DNA from: an uncultured Clostridia bacterium
GTDB lineage: Bacteria > Bacillota > Clostridia > Oscillospirales > Acutalibacteraceae
DNA: 64,000 nt
Assembly: GCA_927362715.1 (NCBI GenBank)
Contig: CAKMIX010000009.1
Location: forward strand, 22,360-86,359
Direction of reading: 5' to 3'
The notes beneath the pieces were generated by a model. That model ran no database searches and was not told the origin of the DNA. It saw only the letters and a program-made list of their open reading frames with translations. Positions 25,181 to 33,971 of this stretch are shown here, piece by piece; within the stretch, counting starts at the first letter, position 1; each line of letters starts with the position of its first letter. The position numbers and the translations under genes are program-made.

Positions 25181-26110
25181 TTGCGCATTATATTTATGGG
25201 TACGCCCGACTTTGCCGTACCCTGCCTTTTGCGCCTTCTTGCGGACGGTGAGCAGGTCGTGGGCGTGTTCACCCAGCCGGACAAGCCGAAAGGACGCGGC
25301 TATACACTTACACCGCCGCCCGTGAAAACAGCAGCATTGGAACACGGTGTTCCCGTATTCCAGCCGACCACGCTGCGTGACGGTGAGGCGGAAAAGATCA
25401 TCCGTTCCCTTGCGCCCGATTTGATCGTTGTTGTGGCGTACGGAAAGATCCTGCCGGCGGAGATTTTGTTTTTTCCGAAATATCATTCGGTCAATATCCA
25501 TGCGTCACTTTTGCCGAAATATCGCGGAGCGGCGCCGATCCAGTGGAGCATCCTTTGCGGCGAAACCGAAACCGGCGTGACCTCTATGCTGATGGACGAG
25601 GGCATCGACACAGGCGACATGCTTTTGCATAAGACAACAAAAATCGAAGAAAATATGACCGCAGGCGAACTGCATGACGTTTTGGCAGAACTCGGCGCGC
25701 AGGTGCTTTCCGAAACCGTTTCGGCACTGAAAAACGGGACGCTTTGTCCAGTGCCGCAGACAGGGGAGAGCAGTTATGCACCGATGCTCACAAAGGCGCT
25801 TTGCCCACTGGACTTTTCCAAGTCGGCGCAGGAAGTACACGACCAGATCCGCGGGCTGTCGCCCTATCCCACTGCGACGTTTCTGCTTTCGGGAAAGCGC
25901 ATCAAGGCGTTTCGAAGCAAGCTCGGCGGCACTGCTGACAAAGCGTTTCCAGCCGGTACGGTCGTGTCCTGCAACGGTGATATTGCCGTAGTTTGCGGTG
26001 ACGGGAACCTTGTACACATTACGGAATTGCAGCCGGAGGGAAAAAAGCGTATGTCCGCATCCGCATTTTTGGTCGGGCACAATTTGCCCGTCGGCGCCCT
26101 TTTGGAATAA
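25181..26110 (+). CDS. fmt: Methionyl-tRNA formyltransferase
   Basis: 309 residues from the TTG at 25181 (RIIFMGTPDFAVPCLL), with GGAGGG nine bases before; in-frame ATGs upstream lie inside def. Fmt formylates initiator Met-tRNA using 10-formyl-tetrahydrofolate. The folate-site signature is HASLLPKYRGAAPIQWSIL, and the catalytic region continues TGVTSMLMDEGIDTGDML. The C-terminal OB-like tRNA-binding domain includes GTVVSCNGDIAVVCGDG. Confidence 0.96.
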   Translation: MRIIFMGTPDFAVPCLLRLLADGEQVVGVFTQPDKPKGRGYTLTPPPVKTAALEHGVPVFQPTTLRDGEAEKIIRSLAPDLIVVVAYGKILPAEILFFPKYHSVNIHASLLPKYRGAAPIQWSILCGETETGVTSMLMDEGIDTGDMLLHKTTKIEENMTAGELHDVLAELGAQVLSETVSALKNGTLCPVPQTGESSYAPMLTKALCPLDFSKSAQEVHDQIRGLSPYPTATFLLSGKRIKAFRSKLGGTADKAFPAGTVVSCNGDIAVVCGDGNLVHITELQPEGKKRMSASAFLVGHNLPVGALLE

Positions 26111-26127
26111 TTTAGGCGGTGAATCTT

Positions 26128-26808
26128 TTGGATTTATATTATTACTTTTTGCTTGTTGTGCCGGCACTGCTGATCTCCCTGCTTGCACAGTCGCGTGTAA
26201 ATTCAGCGTATCGGCGCTATTCCGCCGTACAGAATATGCACGGACTTACGGGCGCACAGGCGGCGGAGGCGGTTCTGCGTTTTTACGGCGTGCAGGGCGT
26301 GCGTGTCGAGCATGTCCGCGGTAAGCTGAACGACCATTACGATCCGCGCGAAAATGTGATCCGCTTATCAGACGGTGTCTTTGGCAGCTGCTCTGTTGCC
26401 GCAGTAGGCATTGCCTGCCACGAGGCAGGACATGCGGCACAATATGCGCAAGGATACAGCCCCATCAAGATCCGCAATTCGCTGCTCATGCCTGCGCAGA
26501 TCGGTTCCAATGCCGCTTGGCCGCTGGCGATCATCGGGTTTTTCCTCGGTTCTCAGCCCCTGGTGCTTTTCGGCATCATTCTCTATGTAGCTGTGTTGCT
26601 GTTCCAGTTGATTACATTGCCTGTGGAATTCAATGCCAGCCGCCGTGCGGTTTCCGTGATCGAGCAGACCGGTTTGCTCGCAGGCGCAGAACGCGACGGC
26701 GCAGTTAAGGTGCTGCGTGCAGCTGCCATGACCTATGTGGCGTCGTTTGCCGTGACTGCCGCGAATCTGCTGCGGCTTTTGCTGCTTGCTAATAATCGAA
26801 GGAAATAA
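26128..26808 (+). CDS. YugP-type zinc-dependent membrane peptidase
   Basis: 226 residues. Membrane helices lie at the N-terminus and in the last half, with the zinc motif HEAGH in AVGIACHEAGHAAQYAQGY and a downstream LPVEFNASRRA that carries a further Glu ligand candidate. This is the pattern of the neutral zinc metallopeptidase family containing B. subtilis YugP, whose substrate is unknown. The TTG at 26128 follows AGGCGGTG; a GTG at 26119 lies in that site. Its location between fmt and rsmB interrupts an otherwise conserved order. Confidence 0.9.
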   Translation: MDLYYYFLLVVPALLISLLAQSRVNSAYRRYSAVQNMHGLTGAQAAEAVLRFYGVQGVRVEHVRGKLNDHYDPRENVIRLSDGVFGSCSVAAVGIACHEAGHAAQYAQGYSPIKIRNSLLMPAQIGSNAAWPLAIIGFFLGSQPLVLFGIILYVAVLLFQLITLPVEFNASRRAVSVIEQTGLLAGAERDGAVKVLRAAAMTYVASFAVTAANLLRLLLLANNRRK

Positions 26809-26813
26809 GCGCT

Positions 26814-28094
26814 ATGGATGGACGGCAGACGGCGTTCCGCGTGCTGTTGCGTGTGGAACGGGAAAATGCATATTCCAATTTGGCGCTCGACGCTGAATTG
26901 AAACGCTCTGCGAACGGCGCGCCGGCGGCTTTTGTGACGGCACTCGTGTACGGCGTTTTAGAGCGGCAGATCACGCTTGATTTTGTTTTACAGCAGTATC
27001 TTCTAAAGCCGCTTCACAAATTGCGTCCCGAGGTGCGCGTCATTTTGCGCATGGGCGTTTTGCAGCTTTATTTTATGGATAAGGTGCCCGCGTCCGCAGC
27101 CGTCAACGAGAGTGTAAAATTGGTCAAGAAAAACGGCTGTGCATACGCTTCGGGGCTTGTGAATTCCGTTTTGCGTAAAATTTCCGAAACAACGCTTACA
27201 TATCCCGAGACCGGTGACCTCGTTTCGGATTGGAGCATTCGGTATGCCTGCCCAAAGGCGCTTGTGGAACACTTTATAAAGGACTATGGGGAATCGGATG
27301 CCCAAGGTATTTTGTCGGCTTCTCTCAGCGGCGCGCCGACGGTTTTGCGTGTCAACACGCTGAAAACCACAGCGAAAGACTTGCAAAACCGCTTGCAGAC
27401 CGAGGGCATAGAAACGATTCCCGGTGCGTTAGAAAATGTCCTGATCGTGCAAAAGGGCGGTGCGCTTGAGCAGCTTTCGTCTTACCAAGAAGGTTTATTT
27501 CATGTGCAGGATACCGCCAGCGCGCTTTGTGTGCAGGCGTTGGGGCTGCAGCCCGGTCAGACGCTTTTGGACATGTGCGCGGCGCCCGGCGGCAAAAGCT
27601 TTACCGCAGCGCAGATCATGCAAAATCAAGGCAGTATAATGGCGTTTGATTTGCATAAACATCGCGTGCAGCTGATTTCGGACGGGGCAAAACGGCTCGG
27701 AATATCCATCATTGATGCACAAGCACAGGATGCAGCTGTTTTCCATGCGGCACTTGAAAAAACGGCAGATCGTGTTTTGTGCGATGTGCCGTGCTCGGGG
27801 CTCGGGGTGCTTCGCAGAAAGCCGGAGATCCGTCTGCGTGAGCTTACATTTATTGACAATTTGACGGAAATACAGTATAATATTTTAGTCCATGCGTCAA
27901 AATATCTGCGTATGGGCGGCATTTTGGTCTATTCGACCTGTACGCTCAGCCGCGCTGAAAACGAAGGCGTTTGCGATCGCTTTCTGCGCGAGAACCCCAT
28001 GTATCAAAAGGACGGGGATTACAAAACCCTTTTGCCGCATAAGGATGGAACGGACGGCTTTTTCATCGCGCGGCTTCGGAGAATCGAACCGTGA
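26814..28094 (+). CDS. rsmB: 16S rRNA (cytosine967-C5)-methyltransferase
   Basis: 426 residues. An N-terminal NusB-like domain (TAFRVLLRVERENAYSNLAL) is fused to a Rossmann methyltransferase: SAM site LLDMCAAPGGKSFTAAQIM, catalytic-region CDVPCSGLGVLRRKPEIR and YSTCTLSRAENEGV with the second conserved cysteine. This is the RsmB/Sun architecture. The stop overlaps the rlmN start at 28091 by four bases (GTGA). Confidence 0.96.
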   Translation: MDGRQTAFRVLLRVERENAYSNLALDAELKRSANGAPAAFVTALVYGVLERQITLDFVLQQYLLKPLHKLRPEVRVILRMGVLQLYFMDKVPASAAVNESVKLVKKNGCAYASGLVNSVLRKISETTLTYPETGDLVSDWSIRYACPKALVEHFIKDYGESDAQGILSASLSGAPTVLRVNTLKTTAKDLQNRLQTEGIETIPGALENVLIVQKGGALEQLSSYQEGLFHVQDTASALCVQALGLQPGQTLLDMCAAPGGKSFTAAQIMQNQGSIMAFDLHKHRVQLISDGAKRLGISIIDAQAQDAAVFHAALEKTADRVLCDVPCSGLGVLRRKPEIRLRELTFIDNLTEIQYNILVHASKYLRMGGILVYSTCTLSRAENEGVCDRFLRENPMYQKDGDYKTLLPHKDGTDGFFIARLRRIEP

Positions 28095-29125
28095 ATTATG
28101 AGGACATTCGCTCTCTGACATTTGAAGAATTGCAGACAATGATCGTCTCGCACGGGCTTCCGAAGTTCCGCGCGGCACAGATCTATTCCTGGCTGCATGA
28201 AAAAGGCGTACGCTCTTTTTCGGAGATGCAAAACATCCCCAAATCCTTGCGTGAAACGCTGGAACAGGAATGTAAGCTGTATAATTGCTCGATCGACACG
28301 AAGCTTTGTTCTGAATCGGATGGAACGGTCAAATACCTGTATGAGCTCGAGCCCGGCGAATACGCCGAATGTGTTGTAATGCGCTATAAATATGGGCTTT
28401 CCGTCTGTATTTCCACACAGCTTGGCTGCAAGATGGGCTGTTCGTTTTGTGCGTCGGCGATCGGCGGCTTCCGACGCCAGCTTCGCCCGTCGGAAATGCT
28501 TTCGGAAATTTATACCGCACAGGCAGATCTCGGGGAACGCATTTCACACATTGTGCTTATGGGTACGGGCGAGCCGCTGGATAATTATGAAAATGTTCTG
28601 CGCTTTTTACAGCTTGTGACCGACGAGCGGGGGCTGAACATCTCCATGCGGCATATTTCACTTTCGACCTGCGGCGTTGTTCCGCGTATATATGATCTTG
28701 CAAAAGAACACCTTGGGCTGACGCTTTCCGTCTCGCTGCACGCGCCGAACGATGAGATCCGTTCCGGGCTTATGCCTGTAAACCGTACATGGGGGATCGA
28801 CGAGCTTTTGCGCGCCTGCCGCTTTTATACAAAGGAAACATCCAGACGCATTTCATTCGAATATACCATGATCGACGGTGTCAACGACAGCGACGCCTGC
28901 GCCGAGGAACTCGCCGCAAGGCTTCACGGTATGCTTTGCCATGTCAATCTGATCCCGGTCAACACCGTTCGGGAAAAGCAGTATCAAAAGAGCCGTGCAG
29001 ACCGGCTGCGCTGTTTTTCCGAAATCCTCCAAAAGCGCGGTCTAACCGTTACGGTGCGCCGTACGCTCGGGGAGGACATCAACGCCTCCTGCGGGCAGCT
29101 GCGGGCGGCAAAAATGCAGACATAA
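28091..29125 (+). CDS. rlmN: Dual-specificity 23S rRNA/tRNA adenine-C2 methyltransferase
   Basis: 344 residues. Radical-SAM enzyme that methylates A2503 of 23S rRNA and A37 of some tRNAs. The iron-sulfur cysteines are C113, C117 and C120 in LGCKMGCSFCAS. An N-terminal helical domain (GLPKFRAAQIYSWLHEKGV) and VLMGTGEPLDNYENVLRF follow family pattern, and the C-terminal RRTLGEDINASCGQL holds the conserved methyl-carrying cysteine. GTG start, coupled to rsmB. Confidence 0.96.
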   Translation: MNYEDIRSLTFEELQTMIVSHGLPKFRAAQIYSWLHEKGVRSFSEMQNIPKSLRETLEQECKLYNCSIDTKLCSESDGTVKYLYELEPGEYAECVVMRYKYGLSVCISTQLGCKMGCSFCASAIGGFRRQLRPSEMLSEIYTAQADLGERISHIVLMGTGEPLDNYENVLRFLQLVTDERGLNISMRHISLSTCGVVPRIYDLAKEHLGLTLSVSLHAPNDEIRSGLMPVNRTWGIDELLRACRFYTKETSRRISFEYTMIDGVNDSDACAEELAARLHGMLCHVNLIPVNTVREKQYQKSRADRLRCFSEILQKRGLTVTVRRTLGEDINASCGQLRAAKMQT

Positions 29126-29180
29126 CCGTTTTACTATCTCAAATTTCAATATAAAAACATCCCGCAAAGAAGGTGATGGT

Positions 29181-29906
29181 TTGAAAATTGCTGCAAAAAC
29201 CGATGTCGGCAAGGTTCGCGAAAGCAATCAGGATGCATACGCGACCGGTGAATTGCCCGAAGGTGTCGCGTGGGCGGTCGTTTGCGACGGCATGGGCGGC
29301 GTGGCAGGTGGAAACATCGCCGCTACCACGGCGGTCAAAGTGATCTCCGAGCGCATCACATCGGCATATCGGACTTCCATGCGCGGCAGGTCGATCAAAA
29401 ATCTGCTGGTTTCTGCCATAAACGCTGCAAACATCAGCGTGTACGATATTGCACAGGCAAATTCTTCCTTTGCCGGTATGGGCACCACGGTCGTATGTGC
29501 AATCGTGACCGAGCACATGGCATACATTGCACATGCAGGTGACAGCCGCGCGTACATGCTCACAAACGGCGAACTGATTCAGCTGACGCGCGACCACTCC
29601 ATGGTGCAGGATATGGTGGAGACGGGCAAGATCACGCAGTCCGAAGCCAAACGGCATCCCCACAAAAACATTATCACACGCGCGCTCGGCGTCCACCCGG
29701 AGGTGCGTGTTGATTTCTTCGAGCAAGCCATGGCGGATGACGGCATTCTGCTGTTGTGCACAGATGGGCTGACCAACTTTGTAGAAAGCGAGGAGATCTG
29801 TGCGCTTTCCAAAGGTACCTATTATGAGTTCGCGGAGCGTCTGGTCTCCAGAGCGCTCGATAACGGCGGCGGTGACAACGTCACCGCAGTAACGCTTGCA
29901 TATTAA
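29181..29906 (+). CDS. stp: PP2C-family serine/threonine phosphatase
   Basis: 241 residues from a TTG preceded by AAGGTGATGG. It is the partner of the downstream PASTA kinase and reverses its phosphorylations. PPM metal-binding motifs: KVRESNQDAY, VVCDGMGGVAGG, YIAHAGDSRAYML, LCTDGLTNFV and DNGGGDNVTAVTL, all with their aspartates. B. subtilis PrpC has the same place before prkC. Cytoplasmic; no signal or membrane helix. Confidence 0.95.
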   Translation: MKIAAKTDVGKVRESNQDAYATGELPEGVAWAVVCDGMGGVAGGNIAATTAVKVISERITSAYRTSMRGRSIKNLLVSAINAANISVYDIAQANSSFAGMGTTVVCAIVTEHMAYIAHAGDSRAYMLTNGELIQLTRDHSMVQDMVETGKITQSEAKRHPHKNIITRALGVHPEVRVDFFEQAMADDGILLLCTDGLTNFVESEEICALSKGTYYEFAERLVSRALDNGGGDNVTAVTLAY

Positions 29907-29915
29907 GGAGATGAA

Positions 29916-32069
29916 ATGATGGAAAATTATTGTGGCAAACGCTTAGACGGCAGATATGAGATCCGCGAGATCATCGGCGTGGGCGGTATGGCGGTGGTCT
30001 ATAAAGCCTATGACAATATTGATGATCGCATCGTCGCAATTAAAATCCTCAAAGAAGAATTTCTTGCCAATGAGGAGTTCCGCCGCCGCTTCAAAAATGA
30101 GGCGAAGGCGATCGCGGTCCTGTCTCACCCGAATATCGTCAAGGTGTATGATGTGAGCTTCGGCGATCGGCTGCAGTATATCGTTATGGAATATATCGAG
30201 GGCATCACCCTCAAAGAGTATATTGAGCAGCAAAAGGTCATCAATTGGAAAGAGGCCGTTCACTTTGTCAACCAGATCTTAAAGGCGCTTCAGCATGCGC
30301 ATGACAAAGGGATTGTCCACCGTGACATTAAGCCCCAGAACATCATGCTCTTGCAGGACGGTACCATTAAGGTCAGTGATTTCGGCATTGCGCGTTTCTC
30401 TCGCGGGGATACGCGCACCATGACCGAAAGCGCCATCGGCTCCGTACATTACATCAGCCCCGAACAGGCGCGCGGTGAAATCACTGACGATAAGGCGGAT
30501 ATTTATTCCGTCGGCGTAGTGATGTATGAAATGCTCACAGGGCAGCTGCCGTTCCAATCGGACAGCGCTGTTTCCGTTGCCATCATGCAGCTCCAGCAGG
30601 ATGCCAAGCGTCCGCGTGAGATCAATCCCGAGATCCCGCTCGGGCTTGAGCAGATCACCATGCGCGCTATGCAGAAAAATCCGAAAAATCGGTATCAGTC
30701 CGCTTCGGAAATGCTGCTGGATCTGGACGAGTTCCGCAAAAATCCTTCCATCAAATTTGACTATAACTACTTTGTAGATAACGAACCCACCAAGTTTGTC
30801 GGCGGTAAAGGTACGCCTGCACCTGTTAAGAATCCCGAAAGAGCGCAGCCAGAAAAGCCGGAGGAGGGCAGCGAGGAAGAGGAAGACAAGAAAAACAACA
30901 AAACGCTGCCGATCCTGTTCGGCGTACTGGCGGGTGTCGTGGTGCTTGTCGCGATCTTTGTCGGTATCTATTTCGGCGTGGCTGCGCGGCGCGTGGATGT
31001 GCCGAATTTTGTGGGTATGAACTACAACGATGAGATCGCGAACAATGCGGAATATACGGATAACTTTACCTTTGAGACCACACCGGTTTACAGCGCTGAC
31101 GCGGAACCCGGAACGGTGCTTTCCCAGGATCCCGAGGCGGAGGAGCGTGTGCGTATCCACAGCACCATCACGCTTGAGATCGCCTATAATGACGACAGTA
31201 TCCAAATCTCCGGTATCATCGGGCTTACCGCGGATGAAGCGGAAGCCAAACTGAAGCAGAGCGGCTTTGAGGTCAATACCATTGTGAATTATGACCCGAA
31301 CGCACAGGAAGGGATCGTGTATGATACCTATCCTGTTGAGGGTTCCTACGCTGAAAGCGGTTCGCTTGTGACTATTTATGTTGCGACGAATGAAAACCCG
31401 GATGCCACGACTGTGCCGTATGTTGTCGGCTACAGCCGTGAAGTTGCCGAGCAGTTGATCACCAGTGCGGGGCTGAAGGTCGGCAATGTGACCGAGCAAG
31501 ACAGTGACAAGGCCGCCGGTATCGTTCTTTCGCAGTCGCCGGAGGCCAATCAGCAGACCGACGCGGGCGGTGCAGTGAGCCTGGTCGTCAGCTCGGGCAA
31601 AGCACCGGCTTCGTCTGCCACTATTTCCGTAACGCGCCCGAACGCCAACACAAGCGCTTCCATGCGCGTCTACCTGGACGGCGCGCTTGTAGACGGGTAC
31701 CCAATCGAAGTTCGTCTTGACGGCGGTACTACGCAGATCACACTGCAAGGCTCCGGCAACGCCGTACCGTATTCTGTTGTGATCGATGACACGGAGATCC
31801 AAAGCGGCACGATCGACTTTACGCAGAATCCGCCTACATTTACTTCCGTGACGAAAGAATATCCTATTGCCGTGCCGGATGTTTCGAACAATACACCGGT
31901 GGATGATGCGTTGGATGATTTGGAGGTTGCGGGATTTACCAATATTAGACTTGTAGATGAAAGCGGCAATGAGATTTCCGGGCAGAGTGGTGTTGTGATC
32001 GCACAATCACCCGTAGGCGGTACAAGAGTTGTTCCCTCTACGCAAATTACGCTTACAGTACGTCGATGA
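29916..32069 (+). CDS. prkC: PASTA-domain Ser/Thr protein kinase
   Basis: 717 residues. Kinase domain (about 14-275): glycine loop IGVGGMAVVY, Lys43 in VAIKILKEEF, catalytic HRDIKPQN at 135-142, and SDFGIAR. A charged linker leads to one membrane helix (about 331-353). Outside are three PASTA repeats in tandem, then a different beta-rich segment of about 85 residues with no PASTA pattern (starting TISVTRPNANTS), then a last PASTA repeat. PASTA domains bind muropeptides and can trigger spore germination in B. subtilis. AAGGAG lies nine bases before the ATG. Confidence 0.95.
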   Translation: MMENYCGKRLDGRYEIREIIGVGGMAVVYKAYDNIDDRIVAIKILKEEFLANEEFRRRFKNEAKAIAVLSHPNIVKVYDVSFGDRLQYIVMEYIEGITLKEYIEQQKVINWKEAVHFVNQILKALQHAHDKGIVHRDIKPQNIMLLQDGTIKVSDFGIARFSRGDTRTMTESAIGSVHYISPEQARGEITDDKADIYSVGVVMYEMLTGQLPFQSDSAVSVAIMQLQQDAKRPREINPEIPLGLEQITMRAMQKNPKNRYQSASEMLLDLDEFRKNPSIKFDYNYFVDNEPTKFVGGKGTPAPVKNPERAQPEKPEEGSEEEEDKKNNKTLPILFGVLAGVVVLVAIFVGIYFGVAARRVDVPNFVGMNYNDEIANNAEYTDNFTFETTPVYSADAEPGTVLSQDPEAEERVRIHSTITLEIAYNDDSIQISGIIGLTADEAEAKLKQSGFEVNTIVNYDPNAQEGIVYDTYPVEGSYAESGSLVTIYVATNENPDATTVPYVVGYSREVAEQLITSAGLKVGNVTEQDSDKAAGIVLSQSPEANQQTDAGGAVSLVVSSGKAPASSATISVTRPNANTSASMRVYLDGALVDGYPIEVRLDGGTTQITLQGSGNAVPYSVVIDDTEIQSGTIDFTQNPPTFTSVTKEYPIAVPDVSNNTPVDDALDDLEVAGFTNIRLVDESGNEISGQSGVVIAQSPVGGTRVVPSTQITLTVRR

Positions 32070-32971
32070 CGGCAAAAAGTATGAATAACAAGCAACTTAA
32101 CGGAATATTGCTGAAAGGCGTCGGCGGCTTCTATACGGTGGAAGCCGCCGATGCGGTATATGTGTGCCGTGCCCGCGGTGCGTTTCGCAAGGAAAAGGTC
32201 ACGCCGCTTGCGGGCGACCGTGTGCGCATCACCGTGACCGACGGCAGGTCGGAAAATACCATAGACACAATCGAGCCGCGCAAAAATTTTCTGCTGCGCC
32301 CGCCTGTAGCGAACATTGACAATCTGATTATTGTAGCGGCGACGTCCGTCCCGCGACCGTCGGCACTGCTCATCGACAAGCTCATTGCCATCGCGGAGTA
32401 TAAGGCGATGGAACCGATCGTTGTGTTCACCAAAACGGACGAGCAGCCCGCGGATGATCTTGCGGCGATTTACAAAGCCGCAGGGATCTGCTGCTTGGCT
32501 GTCTCCAACGAAACGGGCGAGGGCGTAGACGCCGTACGCGAGGTTCTGCAAGGCAAAGTCAGCGCTTTTACGGGAAATTCCGGCGTAGGCAAAACGTCGC
32601 TTCTCAATCGCTTAGATCCCTCTTTATCCCTCGCAACAGGAGAGGTCAGCGATAAGCTCGGCCGCGGCAGGCACACGACTCGTCAGGCGGAACTTTTCAA
32701 GACCTGCGGCGGATATATCGTTGATACGCCCGGTTTTTCTGCGCTTGAGCCCGAGAAAACCGAGTGGATCCCGAAGGAAGAGCTTGCCGACTGTTTCCGT
32801 GAATTCCGCCCCTTTTTGGGACAGTGTAAATTCACCTCCTGCTCGCACACCTGCGATAAGGGGTGCAGGGTTTTGGAAGCTGTGGAAAGCGGCGAGATCA
32901 GCGCTTCCCGCCACCAAAGCTATGTGCAAATGTATAACGCGGTAAAGGACAAAAAAGCATGGGAAACATAA
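32066..32971 (+). CDS. rsgA: Ribosome small-subunit-dependent GTPase A
   Basis: 301 residues. RsgA is a circularly permuted GTPase that checks late 30S assembly. OB-fold first (PLAGDRVRITVTDG), then GTPase motifs in permuted order: G4 as VFTKTD, G1 FTGNSGVGKTSLLN, G3 VDTPGFSALE; the end has the zinc site with CKFTSCSHTCDKGCRV. The ATG at 32066 overlaps the prkC stop; an ATG at 32081 would also fit the family. B. subtilis has rpe after this gene; here thiN follows directly. Confidence 0.94.
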   Translation: MTAKSMNNKQLNGILLKGVGGFYTVEAADAVYVCRARGAFRKEKVTPLAGDRVRITVTDGRSENTIDTIEPRKNFLLRPPVANIDNLIIVAATSVPRPSALLIDKLIAIAEYKAMEPIVVFTKTDEQPADDLAAIYKAAGICCLAVSNETGEGVDAVREVLQGKVSAFTGNSGVGKTSLLNRLDPSLSLATGEVSDKLGRGRHTTRQAELFKTCGGYIVDTPGFSALEPEKTEWIPKEELADCFREFRPFLGQCKFTSCSHTCDKGCRVLEAVESGEISASRHQSYVQMYNAVKDKKAWET

Positions 32972-33606
32972 AAAAAGCGGACTGCGCGATCTTTGCCGCA
33001 GGCAGTGCCGTTTCACCCGCACGTGTACGGGAATTTTTACGGGATGATGCATTTATTGTTGCGGCCGATGCGGGATATAAGCTGTGCCGCGCCTGCGGTT
33101 TGGAGCCGGATCTCGTGATCGGGGATTTTGATTCAGGCGCACCCGTTTCCGAAAACCCGAACATGCAGGTGATCCGCCTAAATCCCGTCAAGGACGATAC
33201 CGACACCGCTTGTGCATATGCGCAAGCTGTCAGCCACGGGTACAAGAACATCGTGCTTTTCGGCGGCACGGGTGGGCGGCTTGACCATACGTTTGCAAAT
33301 TTTGACTTGTGCGCGCATGCCAAAACACAGGGCGTGGCATTAGCGGTCGTGGACGATCATCACGAGATTTTCGCTTTGCAAAACGAGATTCGTGTTATAA
33401 ACGGCGATGCCGGAAAATACGTTTCGGTTTTTGCCGTCGGCGGCGCGTGTACCGTGTCACTGCGCGGCTTTGCTTATCCGCTGCAAAATTACACATTTGA
33501 GCCTTTCAGCGGCCTCGGCGTAAGCAATGAGACAACAGCCGAGCAAGCGGAGATCGAAGTTGAAAAGGGGACAGCCCTCATATTTATAACGGATAAAGAC
33601 CATTAA
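32959..33606 (+). CDS. thiN: Thiamine pyrophosphokinase
   Basis: 215 residues. Converts thiamine to thiamine diphosphate with ATP. Family marks are VAADAGYKLCRACGLEPDLVIGDFDS (split here as VAADAGYKLC and PDLVIGDFDSG), PVKDDTDTACAYAQA and LFGGTGGRLDHTFANF, with the catalytic aspartates intact; the C-terminal half is the thiamine-binding beta domain ending GLGVSNET. It overlaps rsgA by 13 bases. No TPP riboswitch is seen here, as expected inside a housekeeping operon. Confidence 0.94.
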   Translation: MGNIKKADCAIFAAGSAVSPARVREFLRDDAFIVAADAGYKLCRACGLEPDLVIGDFDSGAPVSENPNMQVIRLNPVKDDTDTACAYAQAVSHGYKNIVLFGGTGGRLDHTFANFDLCAHAKTQGVALAVVDDHHEIFALQNEIRVINGDAGKYVSVFAVGGACTVSLRGFAYPLQNYTFEPFSGLGVSNETTAEQAEIEVEKGTALIFITDKDH

Positions 33607-33661
33607 CACATTTTTTGACGCCGCATATAGTGATAATAGCAACGGTAAAGGCGGTGTCTGC

Positions 33662-33817
33662 ATGAGAAGAAGGTCAAGAGGCGGCAATCTGGGACTGATG
33701 TTCGCCATGCTCGGTGCGGGTTTGATCCTCGCGCTGGTTTTTCCCTCCGGATTTCTGGTGGTCGCGCTGTCTCTGGCTTTGATCGTCAGCGGCATCCTGC
33801 TGTGCAAAAATTGCTGA
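33662..33817 (+). CDS. 51-residue membrane protein upstream of spoVM
   Basis: 51 residues, too short for usual gene calling but well supported. ATG at 33662 has AAAGGCGGTG before it, and the stop at 33815-33817 is only 12 bases before the spoVM start and overlaps its AGGAGG. The N-terminus is very basic (MRRRSRGGN), followed by two hydrophobic helices separated at FPSGF, and a Cys-Lys-Asn-Cys end. Basic residues suggest the N-terminus stays in the cytoplasm. I do not recognise a family; co-transcription with spoVM suggests a sporulation or small-membrane-protein role (inference). Confidence 0.75.
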   Translation: MRRRSRGGNLGLMFAMLGAGLILALVFPSGFLVVALSLALIVSGILLCKNC

Positions 33818-33829
33818 GGAGGCTATGGT

Positions 33830-33919
33830 ATGAAAGTCGTTGTGGTCAAAAGTCCGAAGGTGCTCGGCGGGATATTGCGCTGGTTATTTCGAATCAAAAA
33901 GGACACGAACATATCATAA
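33830..33919 (+). CDS. spoVM: Stage V sporulation protein M (29-residue peptide)
   Basis: 29 residues, ATG at 33830, seven bases after AGGAGG. It aligns without gaps to the 26-residue B. subtilis SpoVM: initial MK, then K-x-P-K-x-L-G-G-I-x-R, with Pro9, Gly13, Gly14 and Arg17 in the same places. SpoVM is an amphipathic helix that recognises the convex forespore membrane and anchors SpoIVA for coat assembly; Pro9 is important for that. Position just after thiN matches B. subtilis. The C-terminus (KKDTNIS) is slightly longer. This is firm evidence of endospore formation. Confidence 0.92.
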   Translation: MKVVVVKSPKVLGGILRWLFRIKKDTNIS

Positions 33920-33923
33920 ATAA

Positions 33924-33955
33924 AGAACAGCCCGTTTGAAACGGGCTGTTCTTTT
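33924..33955. terminator. Strong bidirectional terminator between spoVM and nadE
   Basis: AGAACAGCCCGTT (33924-33936) pairs with AACGGGCTGTTCT (33940-33952) around a three-base loop. T-rich sequence follows on the plus strand, and on the minus strand the hairpin is followed by TTTATTTATG. It would serve both converging transcripts. Confidence 0.88.
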
Positions 33956-33971
33956 ATACAATGCAGGCAAA

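Noticed and set aside
30279..32006. A 575-codon open frame on the minus strand.
   Set aside because: It is antisense to prkC, has arginine/histidine-rich shadow composition with no family pattern, and the plus-strand protein is a clear kinase.
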